Shown: piece after piece, positions 24,701 through 33,880 of the stretch
Numbering within the stretch: the first letter of the stretch is position 1
Layout: each line of letters begins with the position of its first letter
Assembly (NCBI RefSeq): GCF_003583935.1
Contig: NZ_QYRN01000009.1
Location: forward strand, 62,001-126,000
DNA length: 64,000 nt
From: Aureimonas flava
GTDB taxonomy: Bacteria > Pseudomonadota > Alphaproteobacteria > Rhizobiales > Rhizobiaceae
Direction: 5' to 3'
Translations under genes and position numbers: made by a program
Notes under the pieces: model-generated
What the model was told of the DNA's origin: nothing
Databases searched by the model: none
Seen by the model: the letters and a program-made list of their open reading frames with translations, nothing else

Positions 24701-25378
24701 TTGAGCGCCACCGAGACCTCGTCCGAGCGGAGGGAGCGGGACACCGTCCGCCGCGCCCACCGCTTCGGCTCATGGGCCGCAACGGCCACGCGGCACAGCC
24801 CTTGGGAGGACGCGCTCGGAATCGTGGCCGGCGTCACGCTGACCGCCGTGGGCGTCGCGATCCTCGGATCGCTCGGCTTTCTCACCGGCGGCATGGCGGG
24901 TCTCGCCTTCGTGGTGCACTACCTCTTCGGCGTGAACTTCGGCCTCGCCTTCTTCGTCCTCAACCTGCCCTTCTACGCCCTGGCGATCGGGCGCATGGGG
25001 CGCGCCTTCACGGTCAAGACCGCCTTCGCCGTCGCGCTTCTGTCGCTGATGACCGCCTTCAGCGGCGAGGCCCTGCGCTTCGCCTATGTCGATCCGCTGG
25101 TCGGCGCGTGCCTCGGCGGGCTGATGCTCGGCTTCGGCCTCCTCGCCCTGTTCCGCCACCGCTCCTCGGCCGGCGGCGTCGGCATCTTGGCCGTGTATCT
25201 CCAGGACCGGTTCGGCTGGCGCGCGGGGCTGACGCAGCTCGGCGTCGATCTCCTGGTCCTGGTCACGGCCTTTGCGGCCGTGTCGCCCGTCGCCGTCGCC
25301 TACTCGGTCCTCGGCGCGATGGTGCTGAACCTCTTCCTCGCGATCAACCACCGCACCGACCGCTATCTCGCGGTCTGA
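24701..25378 (+). CDS. YitT-like multi-spanning membrane protein
   Basis: A polytopic membrane protein with five or six hydrophobic segments, e.g. ALGIVAGVTLTAVGVAILGS, NFGLAFFVLNLPFYALAIG and LVGACLGGLMLGFGLLALF. The repeated GGxxG pattern (LGFLTGGMAGLAFVVHYLFG, HRSSAGGVGILAVYLQDRFG) is typical of the YitT family, whose function is not known. The start is uncertain: TTG at 24701 has CGGAG 8 nt upstream and gives 225 aa; an ATG at 24620, 3 nt after the methyltransferase stop, would add 27 residues but has no ribosome site. Confidence 0.72.
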   Translation: MSATETSSERRERDTVRRAHRFGSWAATATRHSPWEDALGIVAGVTLTAVGVAILGSLGFLTGGMAGLAFVVHYLFGVNFGLAFFVLNLPFYALAIGRMGRAFTVKTAFAVALLSLMTAFSGEALRFAYVDPLVGACLGGLMLGFGLLALFRHRSSAGGVGILAVYLQDRFGWRAGLTQLGVDLLVLVTAFAAVSPVAVAYSVLGAMVLNLFLAINHRTDRYLAV

Positions 25379-25417
25379 CGCCTTGGCAGACCGCGGGGAC
25401 GGCCTTACCTCCCTCGG

Positions 25418-27994
25418 GTGACAGCGCCGCTCTCCACCCCGCCCGCCACCCTGCCAGGCTTCGCGCTGCCGGAGCCGTTCCTGCGCTGGTTCGCGGACAA
25501 GGGCTGGTCGCCGCGCCCCCACCAGCTCGACCTGCTCCAGCGGGCCGAGAACGGGGCCTCCGTCCTGCTGATCGCGCCGACGGGCGCGGGCAAGACGCTG
25601 GCCGGCTTCCTGCCGTCTCTGGTGGACCTGGCGCGGCGCGGCCGTCGCAAGCCCGGCACCCGCCCGCCCGGCATCCACACGCTCTACATCTCCCCCCTCA
25701 AGGCGCTCGCCACCGACATCCGCCGCAACCTGGAGAAGCCGGTGGAGGAGATCGGCCTCCCCATCACGCTGGAGGCGCGCACCGGCGACACCTCGCAATC
25801 CAAGCGCCAGCGCCAGAAGCTGAAGCCGCCGGACATCATGCTGACGACCCCCGAGCAGCTCGCGCTGCTGATCTCGGCGCCCGACGCGGAAAGCTTCTTC
25901 TCGGACCTGCGCTACGTGATCTTCGACGAGCTGCATTCGCTCGTCGCCTCCAAGCGCGGCCACCTCCTGGCACTGGGCCTCGCGCGCCTGCGCCGCCTGC
26001 GGCCGGCCATCCGCACGATCGGCCTTTCGGCCACCGTGAGCGACCCGGACGAGCTGCGCGAGTGGCTGGTGGCGCAGGGGCCGGACGCCGATCCGCCCCG
26101 CCCTCGCCCGATGGCCGACCTGATCGTGGTGGACGGCGGCGCGCGGCCGGAGATCACCATCCTCAAGTCGCGCGAGCGCGTGCCCTGGCAGGGGCACATG
26201 GCGCGCTACGCGATGCCCGAGATCTACGAGGCGATCCGGGCGCACCGGACCACGCTGCTCTTCGTCAACACGCGCAGCCAGGCCGAGCTCCTGTTCCAGG
26301 AGCTCTGGCGGATCAACGAGGAGACGCTGCCGATCGCCCTCCACCACGGCTCGCTGGACGTCTCGCAGCGCCGCCGCGTGGAGGCGGCCATGGCGGCCAA
26401 CGAGCTGCGGGCCGTGGTCGCGACCTCGACGCTCGACCTCGGCATCGACTGGGGCGACGTCGACCTCGTGGTGCATGTCGGCGCGCCCAAGGGCGCCTCG
26501 CGCCTCGCCCAGCGCATCGGCCGCGCCAACCATCGGATGGACGAGCCCTCGCGCGCCATCCTCGTGCCGGCCAACCGGTTCGAGGTGATGGAGTGCCAGG
26601 CGGCGCTGGACGCCAACTATCTCGGCGCGCAGGACTCCCCGCCGATGCGCGAGGGCTGCCTCGACGTCCTCGCCCAGCACGTGCTCGGCATGGCCTGCGC
26701 CGCGCCCTTCCGCTCCGACGACCTCTTCGCCGAGGTGACCGGCGCCGCACCCTACCGCACGCTCGACCGCGACACGTTCGACCGCGTGGTGGAGTTCGTG
26801 GCCACCGGCGGCTACGCGCTGCGCGTCTACGACCGCTACGCCAAGATCCGCCTGACCGAAGACGGCACGTGGCGGGTGACGCACCCGTCGGTGATCCAGC
26901 AGTACCGGATGAACGCCGGCACCATCATCGAATCCGAAGCCCTCCTGGTGCGCCTGATCCGCGCCAAGACGCGGAGCGGCATGGCGCGCGGCGGACCGGT
27001 GCTCGGCAAGATCGAGGAGAACTTCCTGGAGACGCTGGCCGTCGGGGACACGTTCCTGTTCTCCGGCCAGGTGCTGCGCTTTGAGGGCATCCACGAGATG
27101 GAATGCCTCGTCACCAAGACGCGGGACGACGAGGCCAAGGTGCCCTACTACGGCGGCCAGAAGTTTCCGCTGACGACGTTCCTCGCCGCCAAGGTGCGCG
27201 AGATGCTCGCCGACCCTGCACAATGGGGCGCCCTGCCCTCCCAGGTCGGCGAATGGCTGGCGATCCAGAAGCGCAAGTCGGCGATCCCCGGCCCGAACGA
27301 TCTCCTGATCGAGACCTTTCCGAACGGCAACCGCTTCTTCATGGTCGCCTATCCGTTCGAGGGGCGCCTCGCCCACCAGACGCTCGGCATGCTGCTGACG
27401 CGTCGGCTGGAGCGTGCGCGCGCCAAGCCGCTCGGCTTCGTCGCCACCGACTACGCTCTCTCGATCTGGGGCCGCGCCGACCTCGGGCAGATGATCTCCA
27501 CCGGGAAGCTGTCGCTGGAGGAGCTCTTCGACGAGGACATGCTGGGCGACGACCTCGAAGCCTGGATGGCCGACTCCTGGCTGCTGAAGCGCACTTTCCG
27601 GCAATGCGCCGTGATCGCCGGCCTGGTGATGAAGCGCCAGCCCGGCCGCGAGAAGACCGGGCGGCAGGTCACGGTGTCGTCCGATCTCGTCTACGACGTC
27701 CTGCGCGCGCACGAGCCCGACCATATCCTCCTGCGCGCCACCTGGGCCGACGCCGCGACCGGCCTTCTGGACGTGCGGCGCGTGTCCGACCTCCTGGCGC
27801 GCATTCGGCGCCATATCCTTCACAAGGACCTGGAGGAGATTTCGCCCCTCGCCGTCCCGATCATGCTGGAGGCCGGCCGCGAGCGCATCGAAGGCGAGGC
27901 GCGCGACGATCTCCTGGCCGAGGCGATGGAGCAGGATCTCGTCATCAAGGCGCTGGGCGAGATGACCGACTTCCGGTCGAACTACCTGCGCTAG
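25418..27994 (+). CDS. Ligase-associated DEXH-box helicase (Lhr-like, TIGR04121-like)
   Basis: 858-aa superfamily 2 helicase of the Lhr type. Motif I is LLIAPTGAGKT (about 51-61), motif Ia YISPLKALATD, motif II VIFDELHSLV (about 167-176), motif III GLSATVSDPDEL, and the second RecA domain has FVNTRSQAELLFQEL, ATSTLDLGIDWGDVDLVVHV and QRIGRANHRMDEPSRA. A winged-helix and Lhr C-terminal region follow. Likely unwinds DNA ends for the ligase-associated repair set with the exonuclease at 22.6 kb and PdeM at 31.8 kb. It begins with GTG at 25418, 39 nt after the YitT-like gene; no better start is visible. Confidence 0.9.
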   Translation: MTAPLSTPPATLPGFALPEPFLRWFADKGWSPRPHQLDLLQRAENGASVLLIAPTGAGKTLAGFLPSLVDLARRGRRKPGTRPPGIHTLYISPLKALATDIRRNLEKPVEEIGLPITLEARTGDTSQSKRQRQKLKPPDIMLTTPEQLALLISAPDAESFFSDLRYVIFDELHSLVASKRGHLLALGLARLRRLRPAIRTIGLSATVSDPDELREWLVAQGPDADPPRPRPMADLIVVDGGARPEITILKSRERVPWQGHMARYAMPEIYEAIRAHRTTLLFVNTRSQAELLFQELWRINEETLPIALHHGSLDVSQRRRVEAAMAANELRAVVATSTLDLGIDWGDVDLVVHVGAPKGASRLAQRIGRANHRMDEPSRAILVPANRFEVMECQAALDANYLGAQDSPPMREGCLDVLAQHVLGMACAAPFRSDDLFAEVTGAAPYRTLDRDTFDRVVEFVATGGYALRVYDRYAKIRLTEDGTWRVTHPSVIQQYRMNAGTIIESEALLVRLIRAKTRSGMARGGPVLGKIEENFLETLAVGDTFLFSGQVLRFEGIHEMECLVTKTRDDEAKVPYYGGQKFPLTTFLAAKVREMLADPAQWGALPSQVGEWLAIQKRKSAIPGPNDLLIETFPNGNRFFMVAYPFEGRLAHQTLGMLLTRRLERARAKPLGFVATDYALSIWGRADLGQMISTGKLSLEELFDEDMLGDDLEAWMADSWLLKRTFRQCAVIAGLVMKRQPGREKTGRQVTVSSDLVYDVLRAHEPDHILLRATWADAATGLLDVRRVSDLLARIRRHILHKDLEEISPLAVPIMLEAGRERIEGEARDDLLAEAMEQDLVIKALGEMTDFRSNYLR

Positions 27995-28135
27995 GACCGT
28001 CTTCGCCGGGGATTCCGTCCGCTTCGACCCCGAGCGGGGGAACCGGCGGCTTTGCCCTTTCCCTGCGTCACCGAACGTCCTACGGCTGGTGGCGGATTCT
28101 CCCGGACGGTCCAGCCTTCGAGATATAGGTACGAA

Positions 28136-30007
28136 ATGACGATGCAGGTCGATCCCGGCGCGGATGCGAGCCCCACCGGGACGTCGGGCCTTGGGATGCC
28201 GGGCGTTGCGGAGCGGATCCGCCGTCACGACTGGTCGGCGACGCCGCTCGGCGCGCGCGAGACGTGGCCGCAGAGCCTGCGCACCACGCTCGACATCATG
28301 CTGGGCTCGGGCCACGCCATGTGCCTCGCCTGGGGGCCGGATCGCACCTTCCTCTACAACGACGCCTATGCCCCGTTCCTGGGCGCGCGCCATCCTTCGG
28401 CGCTGGGCATGGGCTTTGCCGCCGTCTGGCCGGAGATCTGGGGCGAGATCGGCCCGCTGGTGGACCGCGTCTTCGCCGGCGAGACCACCACCTTCCATGC
28501 CATGCCGCTCGTGATGACGCGCAACGGCTTCGCCGAGGACACGTGGTGGGACTTCTCCTACTCGCCCGTGCGCGACGAGCGCGGCGCGGTGGCCGGCCTC
28601 CTGAACGTCGCCGCCGACGCCACGCCCCGCGTCCTGGCCGAGCGCGAGCGCGACAGGGCGCTCGCCGACCAGCGCGCCAGCCAGGATCGCCTCGCGGCCC
28701 TCGTTTCGGCGAGCTCCGACAGCCTCTACACGATGAGCCCCGACTGGCAGGAGATGCGCAGCCTGGAGGGTCGCGGCTTCATCACCGACACCACCACCCC
28801 CAGCGTGCGCTGGATGGACGTCTATCTCTTTCCGGAGGACCGCGACGAGGTCCGCCGCGCGATCGAGCGGGCGATCGAGCGCGTCGAGCCGTTCGAGCTG
28901 GAGCATCGCGTCCGGCGGCCCGACGGCAGCGAGGGCTGGACCCATTCGCGCGCGGTTCCCATCCTCGGCGACGATGGCGAGATCGTGGAATGGTTCGGCC
29001 TCGCCGCCGACGTCACCGCCCGGCGCCAGGCAACCGAGGCGCTGCGCGAGAGCGAGAGCTTCATGCGGGGCGTCCTGTCCTCGTCCACCGACTGCATCAA
29101 GGTTCTCGACCTCGACGCCAGGCTCGTCTTCATGAGCGAGGGCGGACAAGAGGTCATGGAAGTGTCGGACTTCAACGACGTCGTCGGCTGTCCCTGGCCG
29201 GACTTCTGGCAGGAGGCCGGCAACCTCGCGGCCCGGCAGGCCATCGCCGAGGCGCAGACGGGGCGCTCCGCGACCTTCCAGGGCTATGCCGACACGATGA
29301 AGGGCAACCGGCGCTACTGGGACGTGCAGGTGTCGCCCATCCTCGGCCGCGACGGACGGCCGGAGCGCATCCTGTCGGTGTCGCGCGACGTCTCCGCCCT
29401 CAAGGCCTCCGAGGAGGCGCGGGCCGTCCTGGTGCAGGAGATGGCGCACCGGATGAAGAACACCCTGGCGATGGTCCAGGCGGTGGTGACGCAGACGCTG
29501 CGACAGGCGGCGAGCATGGAGGCGGGCCGTCTGGCGGTGTCCCAGCGCCTCACCGCGCTCGGTCGCGCCCAGGATATCCTGACGCGTTCCGACTTCTCGG
29601 AAGCCGACGTCGGGGATGTCGTCGCGGCCGCGATCGACCCGCACCGGGTGGCGGAGGATCGCATCACCTGGGCGGGTCCTGCCTTCGGCCTGACGGCGCA
29701 ACAGGCGCTGGGCCTCAGCCTCGCCATCCACGAACTGGCGACCAACGCGGCCAAGTACGGCGCCCTCGCGAACGAGACGGGGCGCGTCGCCATGTCGTGG
29801 GACGTGGCGGACGGGGCGTTCAGCTTCCTTTGGACTGAAACGGGCGGCCCGCCCGTCGGCACGCCCGAAAGCCGGGGCTTCGGCTCCAAGCTGATCGAAC
29901 GGATCGTGGCGTCCTACTTCAACGGCGAGGGTCGCATCGACTTCGATCCCGCCGGCATCCGGTTCCGGTTGACCGGCGCGGCCGCCGCGGCGCCCGAGCC
30001 GGACTGA
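28136..30007 (+). CDS. PAS-domain sensor histidine kinase, HWE family
   Basis: 623-aa soluble sensor kinase. Three PAS-like domains occupy about 40-170, 185-310 and 320-430; the first and last end in FSYSPVRDERGAVAGLLNVA and VQVSPILGRDGRPERILSVS. The kinase core is of the HWE type: phospho-acceptor H438 in QEMAHRMKNTLAMVQAVV, ATP-lid E533 in AIHELATNAAKYGALANE and WTETGG. No membrane helix is seen, so the signal is probably cytoplasmic (light, redox or a small ligand). No response regulator is adjacent, so it is an orphan. ATG at 28136 is chosen over the open frame from 28052. Confidence 0.88.
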   Translation: MTMQVDPGADASPTGTSGLGMPGVAERIRRHDWSATPLGARETWPQSLRTTLDIMLGSGHAMCLAWGPDRTFLYNDAYAPFLGARHPSALGMGFAAVWPEIWGEIGPLVDRVFAGETTTFHAMPLVMTRNGFAEDTWWDFSYSPVRDERGAVAGLLNVAADATPRVLAERERDRALADQRASQDRLAALVSASSDSLYTMSPDWQEMRSLEGRGFITDTTTPSVRWMDVYLFPEDRDEVRRAIERAIERVEPFELEHRVRRPDGSEGWTHSRAVPILGDDGEIVEWFGLAADVTARRQATEALRESESFMRGVLSSSTDCIKVLDLDARLVFMSEGGQEVMEVSDFNDVVGCPWPDFWQEAGNLAARQAIAEAQTGRSATFQGYADTMKGNRRYWDVQVSPILGRDGRPERILSVSRDVSALKASEEARAVLVQEMAHRMKNTLAMVQAVVTQTLRQAASMEAGRLAVSQRLTALGRAQDILTRSDFSEADVGDVVAAAIDPHRVAEDRITWAGPAFGLTAQQALGLSLAIHELATNAAKYGALANETGRVAMSWDVADGAFSFLWTETGGPPVGTPESRGFGSKLIERIVASYFNGEGRIDFDPAGIRFRLTGAAAAAPEPD

Positions 30008-30060
30008 GCGCCGGCACCGGCGCGCCAGGTCCCGCCGGGCCGATCCCGTCGCACGGACCG

Positions 30061-30076
30061 GCGGGCCGAGGCCCGC
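30061..30076. terminator. Possible terminator hairpin between convergent genes
   Basis: GCGGGC (30061-30066) and GCCCGC (30071-30076) form a short hairpin in the 96-nt gap between the kinase and the SulP gene. Other GC hairpins are close (30008-30023, 30098-30114). No T run follows, so this is tentative. Confidence 0.3.
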
Positions 30077-30103
30077 GGGTCCTCGATGCCGCGTCCGCCG
30101 GCC

Positions 30104-31588
30104 TCAGTGGCCGGCCGGCAGCTCCAGCGCGTCCGCCCGGTTCTGGATCGTCAGCTTGTCGACGATGGTCTGCGAGGCGGCGTTGAGACCGACGACCTCG
30201 ACCGCCACGCCCGCCTTGCGGAACTTCAGCACCGCCTTGTCCAGGGCGCCGACGCCGGTGAGGTCCCAGATATGGGCGCGAGAGACGTCGATGATGACGC
30301 GCTCCAGCGCCTCGCGGAAGTCGAAGCTCTCGGTGAAGCGGCCGGCCGAGGCGAAGAAGACCTGCCCCTCCACCACGTAGGTCCGCGCCTTGCCGCCGTC
30401 CGTCGAGACGCTGGTGACGGCGAAGATCTGCGCGATCTTGGAGGCGAAGAACAGGCCCGACAGGAGCACGCCCGCGAACACGCCGAGGGCGAGGTTGTGG
30501 GTCCAGACCACGATCACAACCACGGTCAGCATCACCACCGACGAGCGGCGCGGATGGGTGACGAGGCTGCGCAGCGAGCCCCAGTCGAACGTGCCGATCG
30601 AGACCATGATCATGATCGCCACCAGCGCCGGCATCGGGATCACCGCGACCCAGTCGCCGAGCACCACGATCAGGAACAGGAGCGCGACGCCCGCGAAGGC
30701 GCAGGACAGGCGGCCCCGACCGCCGGAGCGGATGTTGATGCCCGACTGGCCGATCATCGCGCAGCCCGCCATGCCGCCGAAGAAGCCGGTGGCGAAGTTG
30801 GCGATGCCCTGGCCGAAGCATTCGCGGTTCTTGTCCGACCCCGTGTCCGTCATGTCGTCGACCACCTGCGCGGTCATCAGCGACTCCAGGAGGCCGACCA
30901 GCGCGATCGCCACCGAGTACGGCAGGATGATCATCAGGGTGTCGAGGTTGAAGGGCACGTCCGGCAGGAAGAAGCTCGGGAAGCTCGACGGAAGCTGGCC
31001 CATGTCGCCCACGGTGCGCACGTCGATGCCGAACACGAGCGCGGCGGCCGTGATCGCCACGATCGCCACCAGCGGCGACGGCACCGCCTTGGTGAGGCGC
31101 GGGAACAGGTAGATGATGGCGAGCGCGGCGGCGACCAGAACGTAGGTCATGTTCGGCACGCCGATGAGCTCGGGAAGCTGCGCCAGGAAGATCAGGATCG
31201 CGAGCGCGTTGACGAAGCCGGTCATCACCGAGCGCGAGACGAAGCGCATGAGATCGCCGAGCCGCAGGAAGCCCGCCGCCATCTGCACGACGCCCGCGAG
31301 CACCGTCGCGGCGAAGAGGTACTGGAGCCCGTGGTCGCGCACCAGCGTCACCATCAGCACGGCGGTGGCGGCCGTGGCCGCCGAGATCATGCCGGGCCGG
31401 CCGCCGAAGATGGCGGTGAGGACGGCGATGGAGAAGGACGCGTAGAGCCCCACCTGCGGATCGACGCCCGCGATGATGGAGAAGGCGATGGCTTCAGGGA
31501 TCAGCGCCAGCGCGACCACGATGCCCGAGAGCAGGTCCGCGCGGACGTTGCCGAGCCAATCGGCCCGGAGATTTTCGGTCGAGAACAT
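30104..31588 (-). CDS. SulP-family anion transporter with STAS domain
   Basis: 494-aa inner-membrane transporter of the SulP/SLC26 family. A block of 10-14 membrane segments fills about 15-400, beginning [20 protein letters not shown] and containing [22 protein letters not shown]-terminal STAS domain (about 410-490: [38 protein letters not shown]) completes the usual order. Substrates in the family include sulfate, bicarbonate and dicarboxylates; the sequence does not decide. ATG at 31588 gives the family N-terminus; the extension to 31774 is not coding. It diverges from pdeM across 260 nt. Confidence 0.9.
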   Translation of the reverse strand: MFSTENLRADWLGNVRADLLSGIVVALALIPEAIAFSIIAGVDPQVGLYASFSIAVLTAIFGGRPGMISAATAATAVLMVTLVRDHGLQYLFAATVLAGVVQMAAGFLRLGDLMRFVSRSVMTGFVNALAILIFLAQLPELIGVPNMTYVLVAAALAIIYLFPRLTKAVPSPLVAIVAITAAALVFGIDVRTVGDMGQLPSSFPSFFLPDVPFNLDTLMIILPYSVAIALVGLLESLMTAQVVDDMTDTGSDKNRECFGQGIANFATGFFGGMAGCAMIGQSGINIRSGGRGRLSCAFAGVALLFLIVVLGDWVAVIPMPALVAIMIMVSIGTFDWGSLRSLVTHPRRSSVVMLTVVVIVVWTHNLALGVFAGVLLSGLFFASKIAQIFAVTSVSTDGGKARTYVVEGQVFFASAGRFTESFDFREALERVIIDVSRAHIWDLTGVGALDKAVLKFRKAGVAVEVVGLNAASQTIVDKLTIQNRADALELPAGH

Positions 31589-31848
31589 AGGGGAAAACAA
31601 CGAGGATCTCGACGACGTTCGCGGCTCCAACGGGAAGCGCGGTCGCATGCTGTCTGAACGTCGTCTGGATTGGCCGAGGGATAGGCGCCCGGCATAGCCA
31701 CCCGGCAGGCCGGGTCCTTGTGCGCCCTCTTCATGTCTTGCACGGGCGCGAGAATCAAGTGCCGATCGTCGCACCGCCTTGCCTTCGCCCCGATTCTGGA
31801 TTCGAAGAACGCTTCGAGAACACGCAAAAGGTCCCGGACGCCACGCGC

Positions 31849-32568
31849 ATGAACATGATCCACCGAAGGATGCGGCAGGGCGAGGCGCCGGGGCTGGAGA
31901 CGACCCTGAACGGCGGCGCCGTGGTGTGCGATCCGTCCGGGGTCCTGTTCGCGCCGTCCGAGCGGCTCCTGGTGGTCTCCGATCTCCATCTCGAAAAGGG
32001 GGCGGCCTTCGCCCGGCGCGGCATGTTCCTGCCGCCCTACGACACGGACGCGACGCTCCTGCTCCTGGAGGCGGCGCTCGACCGCTACCAGCCGCATGTG
32101 GTGGTGGCGCTCGGCGACAGCTTCCACGACCGGCACGGCGCCGGCCTGATGCCCGACGCCCCGCGCGCGCGGCTGAAGGCGGCGATGGCCGGGCGGGACT
32201 GGATCTGGATCGAGGGCAACCACGACCCCGAGCCGCCCGCCGGCCTCGGCGGCCTGTGCGCGGCCGAGGTATCGATCGGGTCCTGGCACTTCCGCCACGA
32301 GCCGACGGCGGGCGAGCGGCCCGGCGAGGTCGCCGGCCACCTCCACCCGGCGGCGCGCGTCAGCGGCAACGGGCGCAGCGTGCGCGGCGCGTGCTTCGCG
32401 AGCGACGGCGCGCGCATGGTGATGCCGTCCTTCGGCGTGACCACCGGCGGGCTCAACGTGCTCGACCCGGCCTTCGCCGGCCTGTTCCGGGCGGCCGACG
32501 CGCGGGCCTACGTGATCGGCGCGGCGCGGATCTACCCGATCCCCTTCGCCGCGCTCAGCCGGGGCTGA
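31849..32568 (+). CDS. pdeM: Ligase-associated endonuclease PdeM (metallophosphoesterase)
   Basis: 239-aa calcineurin-like phosphoesterase of the ligase-associated DNA damage response set (TIGR04123-like). Metal motifs are LVVSDLHLEKG (D45, H47), VVALGDSFHDRHG (D90), IEGNHDPEP (N124, H125), RHEP and VAGHLHPAAR. It should act with the exonuclease at 22.6 kb and the helicase at 25.4 kb, but stands 3.9 kb beyond the helicase with a kinase and a transporter between. ATG at 31849 is chosen; another ATG two codons later is possible. Convergent with the DUF3429 gene, 13 nt away. Confidence 0.88.
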   Translation: MNMIHRRMRQGEAPGLETTLNGGAVVCDPSGVLFAPSERLLVVSDLHLEKGAAFARRGMFLPPYDTDATLLLLEAALDRYQPHVVVALGDSFHDRHGAGLMPDAPRARLKAAMAGRDWIWIEGNHDPEPPAGLGGLCAAEVSIGSWHFRHEPTAGERPGEVAGHLHPAARVSGNGRSVRGACFASDGARMVMPSFGVTTGGLNVLDPAFAGLFRAADARAYVIGAARIYPIPFAALSRG

Positions 32569-32581
32569 CGGCGGCCCGGCC

Positions 32582-33076
32582 TCAGTAGGCGACCGGCTGG
32601 GCCGAGGCGTAGGCGATCACCGCCAGAGACAGGACGGCGCCCACCGTCAGGACCACGCGCAGCGGCGCGAACCAGGGCGTCGCGATGCGCCCGGCCCGGA
32701 TCGCCGCGACGTCCCAAAGGCCCTGGAGCACGAAGGCGACGGCGAGGCCCACGAAGGACCAGGGCGAAGGTAGGAGCACGCAGACCCAGGCGCCCACCGC
32801 CGGGATCACGGATTGCGCCAGCGCAGTCGGGCTCTGCCGGCCCGGCTCGTTCAGCGCGGCGCCCCAGCGGATGCCGCCCAGGAACGACAGGATGATCGCG
32901 CCGTAGGACAGCACCACGAAGGGCAGGTCCGGCAGCGGGATGACCTCCGACCCGGTGACGATCATCCAGGCGCCGACGACAAACGGAATGAGGCCGCCCA
33001 AACCCAGGATCCAGGCCGCGCGAACCATCTGCTCGGCCCGGCTGCGCGGCGGGGCGGAGGAAGCGTCGTCGTACAT
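32582..33076 (-). CDS. DUF3429 membrane protein
   Basis: 164-aa integral membrane protein with about five hydrophobic segments (AAWILGLGGLIPFVVGAW, LPFVVLSYGAIILSFLGGIR, FVGLAVAFVLQGLWDVAAI and two others). The central SYGAIILSFLGGIRWGAAL is the DUF3429 hallmark. Function unknown. It is the last of three tightly packed minus-strand genes (TauE-like, TIGR02186, this), starting 6 nt after the TIGR02186 stop, which suggests they work together. Confidence 0.82.
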   Translation of the reverse strand: MYDDASSAPPRSRAEQMVRAAWILGLGGLIPFVVGAWMIVTGSEVIPLPDLPFVVLSYGAIILSFLGGIRWGAALNEPGRQSPTALAQSVIPAVGAWVCVLLPSPWSFVGLAVAFVLQGLWDVAAIRAGRIATPWFAPLRVVLTVGAVLSLAVIAYASAQPVAY

Positions 33077-33082
33077 TTTCGA

Positions 33083-33880
33083 TCAGTCCCGTTTGAAGAC
33101 AAGCCGGCCGAACCAGCCGGTGAACACCGCGATCGCGACCGCCAGCAATCCGTAGAAGAAGCCGTCGGTCGCCGCGAAGCGGGATATCTGGCTCTCGATA
33201 CCCGTCTTGACCACCCACAGATCCTCCGATCGTTCGCGCACGAAGACGCCTTCGCGGAACAGGATGGCCCGCGCGACATGGCGCCCCACGGGCAGGTCGC
33301 CGGAAAGCTGGAGGTTGGCGCGGAACAGCGTCGCGCTGACGAACTCGATGCCGCCGCTGGACTGGCTGAACGCCCGGCCCTGCTCGCCGAGCCGCTTCAC
33401 CGCCTCGGAGAACTCCGCCTTGCGCTCCGGTCGCACGGTGCGCAGGCTCGGCGCGTCGAACTCAAGGTTCTCCACCCCGATGTCGAGCTGGCGCAGCGTG
33501 GTAGCGGGGGCGATGTCGCGCAGCGGCCGGGTCGAGACCAGCGTGTAGGAACTCGGCACGGCGTTGAAGCGCTCGGCCCCCCGGTTGATCCAGATGCCCA
33601 GCGTGCGCTCCTTCTCGCGCACCACGATGTCGCGCCGTGGCCCCTCCAGGATCACCACGATGTCGTAGCGCCCCTGGCGCAGGAGGCGCTGGTCGGCGTT
33701 GTCGAGCGCCCCGAACACCACGAGGCGCGAGCCGCCGAAATTGGTGCCCACCGAGATCGTCTCGGTGGACAGGCCGATCTCGAAGGTCTCGGCGAGCGGC
33801 GCGGGCGCGGTCTGCGCGCCGGCGACGGCGGGCAGCAGCGCCAGAAGCGCCCCGCACAAGGAGGCTCGAAGGCGCCTCAC
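33083..33880 (-). CDS. TIGR02186-family transmembrane protein
   Basis: 265-aa alphaproteobacterial protein: signal peptide about 1-22 (ends VAGAQ), a periplasmic beta-rich domain (LAETFEIGLSTETISVGTNF, RYDIVVILEGPRRDIVVREK) and a single C-terminal membrane helix (about 237-258). Proteins of this family are usually encoded next to a TauE-type permease, as here; their role is unknown. It begins with GTG at 33880 overlapping the permease stop in GTGA, so translation is coupled. Confidence 0.85.
   Translation of the reverse strand: MRRLRASLCGALLALLPAVAGAQTAPAPLAETFEIGLSTETISVGTNFGGSRLVVFGALDNADQRLLRQGRYDIVVILEGPRRDIVVREKERTLGIWINRGAERFNAVPSSYTLVSTRPLRDIAPATTLRQLDIGVENLEFDAPSLRTVRPERKAEFSEAVKRLGEQGRAFSQSSGGIEFVSATLFRANLQLSGDLPVGRHVARAILFREGVFVRERSEDLWVVKTGIESQISRFAATDGFFYGLLAVAIAVFTGWFGRLVFKRD

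Noticed and set aside
24770-29731. A 1653-codon open frame on the minus strand
   Set aside because: It is antisense to the YitT-like, helicase and kinase genes, all with clear motifs. Long antisense frames are common in high-GC DNA, and the translation has no recognisable domain.
30086-31657. A 523-codon open frame on the plus strand
   Set aside because: His/Asp/Arg-rich antisense shadow of the SulP transporter gene.
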